From contig SFLG01000014.1 in the NCBI GenBank assembly GCA_004553485.1, positions 1 through 52,965 on the forward strand: 52,965 nt of DNA. Reading direction: 5' to 3'. The first letter of the stretch is position 1. Each line of letters begins with the position of its first letter. Positions 39,756 through 45,858 of this stretch are shown piece by piece. The notes beneath the pieces are model-generated. The model ran no database searches, was not told the origin of the DNA, and saw only the letters and a program-made list of their open reading frames with translations. Source of the DNA: Bacteroidales bacterium. Its GTDB lineage: Bacteria > Bacteroidota > Bacteroidia > Bacteroidales > Muribaculaceae. The position numbers and the translations under genes were made by a program.

Positions 39756-42197
39756 ATGAAACTCAGAAACATAGCAATATGCCTGCTGGCCGCTGCCGCC
39801 GCCGCAACCTCGCTGAACACGCAGGCCAAAAAGATGAGCGACCTGCGCATTTACATCAACCCCGGACACGGCGGTTACGACTCGGACGACCGCAACATCG
39901 TCATCTATCCCTTTGCCTCGCGCGACACGATGGGATACTGGGAGTCGAAGTCGAACCTCTACAAGGGCCTCCACATGTACCACATCCTCGACTCGCTGGG
40001 CGCCAAGCCCTTCCTGAGCCGTATCAAGAACACCACCGACGACGACCGCGGCCTCTACGACATCTCGTCGGAGTGCAACAGCCTCAACTGCGACCTGTTC
40101 TTCTCGATCCACTCCAACGCCGGCGAAAGCGTCAACTATCCCATCATGCTCTACCGCGAGCAGGTGGCCGGCACGCCGCGCTACCCCGAGAACATCACCC
40201 TGTCCAAAATTCTCTTCAAAAACCTCATCAGCAACCGTCTGCCCATGTGGAGCCGCGAGACCGAGTACGTCGCCGGCGACATCACCTTCTACCGTCCCAT
40301 GGGATGGGGCGACGCCGGCCTGGGCGTGCTGAGGTACCTCTACACCGTGGGCCTGCTCAGCGAGGGCTCGATGCACGAGCACCGTCCCGAGGCATACCGC
40401 CTGATGAACGACGACTACCTGTGGCTCGAGGCATGGCACTTTGTGCGCGCGATAATGGAGTTTGCCGAGACCGAGACCTTCTCCACCGGCAACGTCGCCG
40501 GCGTGATCTATGACGACAACAACCTGCGCGAGCACGACTCGCCCAGCACCAAGTTCAGCCAGATGCGCCGCGACAAGCTGATGCCCGTCCGCAACTGCCG
40601 CGTCCTCCTTCAGGACATGCAGGGCAACACCGTGCAGGTGCGCACCACCGACAACCTCTACAACGGCGTGTTCGTCTTCCGCAACGTCGATCCCGGCAAC
40701 TACCGCCTCTATGTCGACGACCCGCGCTACTACCCCTACACCAAGGATGTTACCGTCACCGCCAACGAGGTGACATACAACGACATACCCCTTACCGACA
40801 AGTGCGAGTACCCGCTCGAGATCCTCACCTGGTCACCCAATGTCGCCGAGGGTGAGCAGGTTTCGTGCTCGTCGTCGCTCGAGTTCACCTTCAACACCGC
40901 CATCAACACCGAGGCCTGGGAGAAAGCCTTCAGCATCACCCCCGACGTCGCCGGCTACTGGACATACTCCAACAGCTTCCGCAAGGCTACCTACACCCCC
41001 GACCTATCGCTGACCAAGTCAACCTTCTACACCGTCAACGTCAGCACCCAGGCCTGCACCACCAACAGCCGCTACGAGAACAACATGCTGCAGCAGCCCT
41101 TCAGCTTCAGCTTCACCACCATGCCGCGCGAGCGCTGCATCGTCACCGGCCACTCTCCCGCCGACGGCGGAACGGTGCACTACGCAAGGCCGACGGTAGA
41201 GATACGCTTCGACAACCGCATCAACCGCTCGCTGGCCTTCAACGCCTTCAGCATCACCGACTCCAAGGGCGACAAGGTGGGCCTTGCCTCGCGCAATATG
41301 TCGGCCAACACCGTCACCAACAACATGGGCAACGCCACCTACGTCCTCTCGACCGACCTCGTCGAGGGCGAGGAATACACCGCCACCCTTACCGCCGACG
41401 CCCGCGACAGCGAGGACCTGCCCCTGTCCGAGCCCCTGACCTTCAAGTTCAAGGCAATCGACGCCACCAAGCTGCCCGAGCCTGAGATGGAGCTCAAGCT
41501 CGACTTTGAGAACACCCCCGAATTCGCCTACGACGTCGAGGAGACCACCGGCATCGGCAGCACCACACCCCGCGCCGCCAAGTCCACCTCGAAAAAGATG
41601 GCCGGCCTGTCTTCGGGCATCTTCTCGTACAACTTCGGCAGCAGCCACGACGGCGTAATCGTCTGGAACTACACCGGCAACACCGAGAACTTCCAATTCA
41701 ACCCCGACGACAAGATCGGCATGTACGTCTACGGCGACTTCAACAACCACGAGCTGCAGATCGGCCTCCGCTCGGGAGCCTCGGTCAAGTACTACAAGCT
41801 GTGCGACCTCGACTTCATCGGCTGGCAGTACAAGGAGCTTGTGCTGAGCGAGCTGCAGGCCGAGTACGCGCCCTTCACCTTCGCCGGCCTGCGCCTGGTA
41901 CAGGTCAAGGACCCCGCCACGCTCAAGGGCTCGTTCTACCTCGACAACCTCGCCGTCCGCAACTACGAGGACGCCGGCATCGATGATGTCGTAGCCGACA
42001 CCGCCACCCCGCAGGTTACCGCCGCCGACGGCGTCATCACCGTCACCGGCGCCAAGGACAGCGACATCGTCCGCGTCTACGCCACCGACGGCCGCGTCGT
42101 GCGCGCCTTCCGCGGCAACAACGCAAAGACCGTCGCTCCCGGCATCTACGTCGTCACCGTGGGCGACCTATCGTTCAAGGTTTCAGTAAACCGATAA
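39756..42197 (+). CDS. Secreted N-acetylmuramoyl-L-alanine amidase with Ig-like domains
   Basis: This 813-residue protein has an N-terminal signal peptide. The Amidase_3 domain (about 30-245) shows zinc ligands His38 in INPGHGGYD, Glu63 in GYWESKSNL and His119 in FFSIHSNAG, and the catalytic-type glutamate in LLSEGSMHEH. A carboxypeptidase-regulatory-like domain follows (about 255-350), then two Big_5 Ig-like domains (about 350-580) and a galactose-binding-like module. The C-terminal tail is of the type IX sorting kind (VYATDGRVVRAF to the end). Unlike the amidase at 32928, the catalytic domain is uninterrupted. It would remove peptides from cell-wall glycan outside the cell or at its surface. 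Confidence 0.9.
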   Translation: MKLRNIAICLLAAAAAATSLNTQAKKMSDLRIYINPGHGGYDSDDRNIVIYPFASRDTMGYWESKSNLYKGLHMYHILDSLGAKPFLSRIKNTTDDDRGLYDISSECNSLNCDLFFSIHSNAGESVNYPIMLYREQVAGTPRYPENITLSKILFKNLISNRLPMWSRETEYVAGDITFYRPMGWGDAGLGVLRYLYTVGLLSEGSMHEHRPEAYRLMNDDYLWLEAWHFVRAIMEFAETETFSTGNVAGVIYDDNNLREHDSPSTKFSQMRRDKLMPVRNCRVLLQDMQGNTVQVRTTDNLYNGVFVFRNVDPGNYRLYVDDPRYYPYTKDVTVTANEVTYNDIPLTDKCEYPLEILTWSPNVAEGEQVSCSSSLEFTFNTAINTEAWEKAFSITPDVAGYWTYSNSFRKATYTPDLSLTKSTFYTVNVSTQACTTNSRYENNMLQQPFSFSFTTMPRERCIVTGHSPADGGTVHYARPTVEIRFDNRINRSLAFNAFSITDSKGDKVGLASRNMSANTVTNNMGNATYVLSTDLVEGEEYTATLTADARDSEDLPLSEPLTFKFKAIDATKLPEPEMELKLDFENTPEFAYDVEETTGIGSTTPRAAKSTSKKMAGLSSGIFSYNFGSSHDGVIVWNYTGNTENFQFNPDDKIGMYVYGDFNNHELQIGLRSGASVKYYKLCDLDFIGWQYKELVLSELQAEYAPFTFAGLRLVQVKDPATLKGSFYLDNLAVRNYEDAGIDDVVADTATPQVTAADGVITVTGAKDSDIVRVYATDGRVVRAFRGNNAKTVAPGIYVVTVGDLSFKVSVNR

Positions 42198-42286
42198 GTA
42201 GTTGTGAAAAATTAATGAATAGATAAAACAAGTTTTAGCGTTCATGATCCCAACTGCTTTATATCGATTAATTTTTAAAGCTACTT
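42196..42286 (+). repeat. Large inverted repeat after the amidase stop
   Basis: AAGTAG (42196-42201) and AAAAATTAAT (42207-42216) are answered by ATTAATTTTT (42267-42276) and CTACTT (42281-42286), giving a two-step stem with a loop of about 50 bases. The left arm overlaps the amidase stop codon. It could be a 3' structure, a small mobile remnant, or a structured leader of the kinase paralogue at 42337. Confidence 0.55.
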
Positions 42287-42336
42287 AAGACAATCCTCAC
42301 CGGCAGAAACCCCTACCCGGCACAAACCCCACCGCT

Positions 42337-43185
42337 ATGCTCATTATCGGCGAAAGCTCAAGTACCCGCACCGAATGGACGCTCTGCGACGGCAACCGCA
42401 TCGTAGAGCACGCCTTCACCACGGGCCTGAACCCATATTTCCAGACCCGGCGCGAAATCTCGCACTCGATACGCCTCGAGCTGCCCGAAGCCTTTTTCCG
42501 CCGCCGCTGGAGCCATGTCTACTTCTACGGCGCCGGCTGCGGCACCGCCGACAAGTGCAAAATCATGGAGTCGTCGCTGGTGGCGCAGTTCAAGACGCCC
42601 TGCACCGTGCAGAGCGACTTGCTCGGCGCCGCCCGCGGGCTGCTGGTGCGCGAGCCGGGGCTGGTGAGCATCCTGGGCACCGGCTCAAACACCTGCCTGT
42701 ACGACGGCAACGAGGTGGTAAAGAACGTGCGACCCCTCGGCTTCATCCTCGGCGACGAAGGGTCTAACGCCCACATGGGCAAGCAGTTCCTCTCCGACGT
42801 ACTCAAAGAGCTGGCCCCGCGCGAGATCATCGACGAGTTTTACGACACCTACCAGGTGACGGCAAACTCGCTGCTGGAAGAGGTGTACTCCAACACCCTG
42901 CCCTCGCGCAACATCGCCAAGTACGCCTTCTTCCTCAAAGACCGCATCGACAACCCCTACGTGCACGAGCTGGCCTACAACTCGCTCATGCTCTTCTTCC
43001 GACGCAACATCAGCCAGTACGACTACGCCGAAAACCCCATCAGCTTCGTTGGCAGCACCTGCGTCAACTTCGAGGGCATCCTGCGCGACGTCGCCGCCGA
43101 CTTCGGCGCCAAAATCGCCAAAGTCACCAAATACTCGATGCCGGGCCTCGTCGAATACCACGACGACACCGCTTCACCGTCTTAA
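42337..43185 (+). CDS. Second BadF/BadG-type sugar kinase homologue with altered phosphate-1 loop
   Basis: This 282-residue paralogue of the MurK at 21107-21949 is colinear with it over the full length. It keeps FYGAGC, the QSDLLGAARGL segment, the phosphate-2 loop ILGTGSNTCLYDG, FILGDEGSNAHMGK and the FVGSTCVNF loop. Its phosphate-1 loop reads GESSSTRTEW where MurK has ADCGSTKTDW. Asp6 is replaced by Glu and Gly8 by Ser, both normally near-invariant in ASKHA kinases. It may phosphorylate another sugar, work slowly, or act as a sensor of sugar binding. It closes the plus arm. Its stop codon lies inside a 21-bp tandem repeat. Confidence 0.85.
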   Translation: MLIIGESSSTRTEWTLCDGNRIVEHAFTTGLNPYFQTRREISHSIRLELPEAFFRRRWSHVYFYGAGCGTADKCKIMESSLVAQFKTPCTVQSDLLGAARGLLVREPGLVSILGTGSNTCLYDGNEVVKNVRPLGFILGDEGSNAHMGKQFLSDVLKELAPREIIDEFYDTYQVTANSLLEEVYSNTLPSRNIAKYAFFLKDRIDNPYVHELAYNSLMLFFRRNISQYDYAENPISFVGSTCVNFEGILRDVAADFGAKIAKVTKYSMPGLVEYHDDTASPS

Positions 43186-43229
43186 GTCACCACTTCACCA
43201 TCATAAGCAATCACTTCACCGTCATAAGC
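43167..43229 (+). repeat. Three tandem 21-bp repeats between kinase and ssb
   Basis: Units 43167-43187, 43188-43208 and 43209-43229 share CACTTCACCRTCATAAGC with few changes. The first covers the last residues and stop of the kinase gene; the last ends 8 bp before the ssb ATG. Confidence 0.75.
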
Positions 43230-43237
43230 CACTACCG

Positions 43238-43573
43238 ATGAACAAGGTAATACTAATGGGCAACGTCGGAGCCGACCCGCAGATACGCTACGTCGAGGGA
43301 CGCCCCGTCGCCGAATTCTCGCTGGCCACCTCCGAGCCTCCGCGACGCCGCACCGACGGCACCGAAATCGCCGAGCGCACCGAGTGGCACCGCCTGGTAA
43401 TGTGGGACCGCAACGCCGAAATCGCCGAGAAATACGTCCGCAAAGGCTCGCGGCTCCTCGTCGAAGGCAAGCTGCGCACCCGCACCTGGGAGGACCGCAA
43501 CACCCTCAAGCACACCGTCACCGAAATCTACGTCGACCGCTTCGAGCTCATCTCCGGCCCCCGCCAGCCCTGA
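43238..43573 (+). CDS. ssb: Short single-stranded DNA-binding protein
   Basis: This 111-residue OB-fold protein begins MNKVILMGNVGADPQIRYVE and contains TEWHRLVMWDRNAEIAEKYV, KGSRLLVEGKLRTRTWED and the C-terminal VTEIYVDRFELI. The start at 43238 matches the family start; an overlapping in-frame upstream extension encodes unrelated sequence. It ends in SGPRQP, without the acidic DDDIPF-type tail that recruits repair proteins. It is probably an accessory SSB rather than the main replicative one. It follows the tandem repeat and is closed by a terminator at 43640-43675. Confidence 0.92.
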   Translation: MNKVILMGNVGADPQIRYVEGRPVAEFSLATSEPPRRRTDGTEIAERTEWHRLVMWDRNAEIAEKYVRKGSRLLVEGKLRTRTWEDRNTLKHTVTEIYVDRFELISGPRQP

Positions 43574-43639
43574 CCCCCGCCAACACCGACAACCGCGCGA
43601 CAAACACGGCGCGCCAAGTCCCTCCCTACTCTCCCATCC

Positions 43640-43675
43640 AAACCGAAAGGCCGCACAACCGCCGCCTTTCGGTTT
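43640..43675 (+). terminator. Intrinsic terminator of ssb
   Basis: AAACCGAAAGGC pairs with GCCTTTCGGTTT (12 bp), followed by GCTTTTTGC. Confidence 0.9.
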
Positions 43676-43703
43676 GCTTTTTGCATCAGGCTGTGCTGAC
43701 GGG

Positions 43704-43735
43704 TTTGGCTATCAGGGGCGGATTTTGTAATTTTG
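43704..43735 (+). promoter_or_regulatory. Promoter of rlmD
   Basis: TTTG (43704-43707), a 20-bp spacer and TAATTTTG (43728-43735) match the consensus exactly. The leader of about 105 nt before the start codon is AT-rich and repeats TTATATGTTATT, without clear function. Confidence 0.82.
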
Positions 43736-43846
43736 CACGGTTAAACGCTTTACAGGATACTTTATATGTTATTTATATGTTATTGGTGACTGTAATGCGC
43801 TTTAACAAGCAACTGATTATACGCAACTGAATAAACAGGATATACA

Positions 43847-45295
43847 GTGTCACGAAAACGCAAGCCGATGCCCCTGGTGGAGGGGCTTGAGATAACTGAT
43901 GTGGCGGCAGAGGGCAATGCCTTGGGACGCCTTGAGACTGACAACGGCCAGCTGGTGGTGTTTGTCCCCTACGGCGCACCCGGCGACATCGCCGATGTTC
44001 AGCTCGAAAAGAAAAAGAAATCGTTTGCCCAGGGTCGCATCGTGCGGCTGGCAAAGCCGTCGCCCATCCGCGTCGAGCCGCGCTGCCGGCACTTCGGCGT
44101 GTGCGGCGGATGTCGCTGGCAGCACCTCCCCTACCCGTTCCAGCTCGAATGTAAGCGGCAGCAGGTGGTGGACGCCCTCGACCGCATAGGCAAGGTCGAA
44201 CACCCCGAGGTGCCGATGACCCTCGGCTCGCCCCTGCAGTGGCAGTACCGCAACAAGATGGAGTACACCTTCTCCAACAAATGCTGGCTCACCTTTGAGC
44301 AGCTCAACTCGGGCGAGGAATTTCCCGACCGCGACGCCGCCGGCTTCCACATCCCGGGGGCCTTTGACAAGGTGCTCGACATCGAGGACTGCTGCCTGGC
44401 GTCGGACCTGTCAAACCGTCTGCGCCTCTTTGTGCGCGACTACTGCAAGCGCGAGGGACTGCCCTTCTACGACCTGCGCGCCAATGAGGGCTTCATCCGC
44501 ACGATGATGGTGCGCACGCTCAGCACAGGCGAGTCGATGGCCGTAATCGTCGTCGGCGAGAACAATCAGCAGGCCATCAAGGCGTTGCTCGACGCCATCC
44601 GCACCGCCTTCCCCGAGCTGACATCGCTGCAGTATGTCGTCAACCTCAAGGTCAACGACACCATTGGCGACCAGGAGGTGATACTGCACAGCGGCCGTCC
44701 CTATATCGTCGAGGAGATGGAAGGTCTGCGTTTCCGCGTCGGCCCCAAGTCGTTCTACCAGACAAACTCGCTCGGCGCATACACATTATACAAGACCGCG
44801 CGCGAGTTCGCCGCCCTCACGGGCAACGAGCTGGTGTACGACCTCTACACCGGCACCGGCACCATCGCCAACTTTGTCAGCCGCGACGCCCGCCGCGTGA
44901 TAGGCATCGAATATGTCCCCGAAGCCATCGACGACGCCCGTATCAACTCGGCCGACAACGGCATCGACAACACACTGTTCTTTGCCGGCGACATGAAGGA
45001 TATCCTCACCGACGAGTTTGTCGCCGAGCACGGACGTCCCGAGGTGATGATTGTCGACCCGCCCCGCGCGGGCATGCACACCGACGTCGTGGGCGTCATA
45101 CAGCGTGCCGCCCCTCAGCGCATAGTATACGTGAGCTGCAACCCCGCCACACAGGCGCGCGACATCGCCCTGCTCAACAACCACTACCGCGTCACACGCG
45201 TGCAGCCCGTCGACATGTTCCCCCACACGCAGCACGTCGAGAACGTCTGTCTACTCGAACGGCGGGAGGTCCCCCTTGCCGAGGGCGAGGCTTGA
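43847..45295 (+). CDS. rlmD: 23S rRNA (uracil-1939-C5)-methyltransferase RlmD
   Basis: This enzyme of about 482 residues methylates U1939 of 23S rRNA using S-adenosylmethionine. An N-terminal TRAM domain (about 10-70) is followed by the iron-sulfur motif CRHFGVCGGCRW. A central domain and a C-terminal Rossmann methyltransferase (VYDLYTGTGTIANFV, IVDPPRAGM) come next. The catalytic cysteine is in VYVSCNPATQARD. The start is taken as GTG 43847; an ATG eight codons in is possible. The last 45 bp overlap the end of the convergent CYTH gene. RlmC/RlmD assignments within TrmA-like proteins are not fully separable by sequence. Confidence 0.9.
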   Translation: MSRKRKPMPLVEGLEITDVAAEGNALGRLETDNGQLVVFVPYGAPGDIADVQLEKKKKSFAQGRIVRLAKPSPIRVEPRCRHFGVCGGCRWQHLPYPFQLECKRQQVVDALDRIGKVEHPEVPMTLGSPLQWQYRNKMEYTFSNKCWLTFEQLNSGEEFPDRDAAGFHIPGAFDKVLDIEDCCLASDLSNRLRLFVRDYCKREGLPFYDLRANEGFIRTMMVRTLSTGESMAVIVVGENNQQAIKALLDAIRTAFPELTSLQYVVNLKVNDTIGDQEVILHSGRPYIVEEMEGLRFRVGPKSFYQTNSLGAYTLYKTAREFAALTGNELVYDLYTGTGTIANFVSRDARRVIGIEYVPEAIDDARINSADNGIDNTLFFAGDMKDILTDEFVAEHGRPEVMIVDPPRAGMHTDVVGVIQRAAPQRIVYVSCNPATQARDIALLNNHYRVTRVQPVDMFPHTQHVENVCLLERREVPLAEGEA

Positions 45296-45727
45296 GTTGT
45301 AATAGGCGGCGTCGCCCGTCACCTCGCGGCCGATAAAGGGGGGACGGTCAAAGGGCGTGTCCTCGGCCGGCAGTTCTATCTCGGCCACGACAAGTCCGGC
45401 CAGCTCGCCGGCGAACTCGTCCACCTCCCAGCGCAAGCCATTGCCTGCCGACACTATCCAGCGCGTCTTCTCCACCGTGCGGCCCACAGCCAGGGCGCTC
45501 ATGGCGCGGGCGTCGGCAACCGGTATCTCATATTCCCACTCGCCGCGCGTGCAGCCCTCGGTGAGGCCCTTGACGGTAAGCCACGCCCGGCCGTCGGCGA
45601 TGCGCACACGCACCGTGCGCGCCGGGTCGGCGCTGAGGTAGTATTGGGCGATATGCCGCTGGCGGTCGCTCGCAGCCTTGTAGCCGTCGTCGGCCACCAG
45701 AAATTTTCGTTCGATCTCTAAACCCAT
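45251..45727 (-). CDS. CYTH-domain protein (triphosphatase-like)
   Basis: This 158-residue protein opens with GLEIERKFLV, the ExExK signature of the CYTH/triphosphate tunnel metalloenzyme fold. RTVRVRIADGRAWLTVKG, EWEYEIP and the paired acidic WEVDEFAGELAGLVVAEIEL strands supply the metal- and phosphate-binding residues of the tunnel. Bacterial relatives are inorganic triphosphatases; the short form without a CHAD domain has no firm cellular role. It is convergent with rlmD and their 3' ends overlap by 45 bp. It is transcribed from the promoter at 45800-45830. Confidence 0.9.
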   Translation of the reverse strand: MGLEIERKFLVADDGYKAASDRQRHIAQYYLSADPARTVRVRIADGRAWLTVKGLTEGCTRGEWEYEIPVADARAMSALAVGRTVEKTRWIVSAGNGLRWEVDEFAGELAGLVVAEIELPAEDTPFDRPPFIGREVTGDAAYYNSSLALGKGDLPPFE

Positions 45728-45799
45728 AATTTGCGATTATCGTTTTATATATGCGTTGCTTTGGCTGACTTGTAAAACACATCACGGACAAAGACATCA

Positions 45800-45830
45800 C
45801 AAATTTAGAAAAGCTTTTGCAATTGACAAA
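45800..45830 (-). promoter_or_regulatory. Promoter of the CYTH gene
   Basis: On the minus strand TTTG (45827-45830), a 19-bp spacer and TAAATTTG (45800-45807) fit the consensus exactly. Transcription would begin near 45794. It overlaps the region just before the divergent gene at 45859, for which no clear promoter was seen. Confidence 0.75.
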
Positions 45831-45858
45831 AACAGCGCCGACATACCGCACGCGCCTA

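Noticed and set aside
45817..45858. TTG start for the DUF5686 protein
   Set aside because: The ATG at 45859 places a normal signal peptide at the N-terminus.
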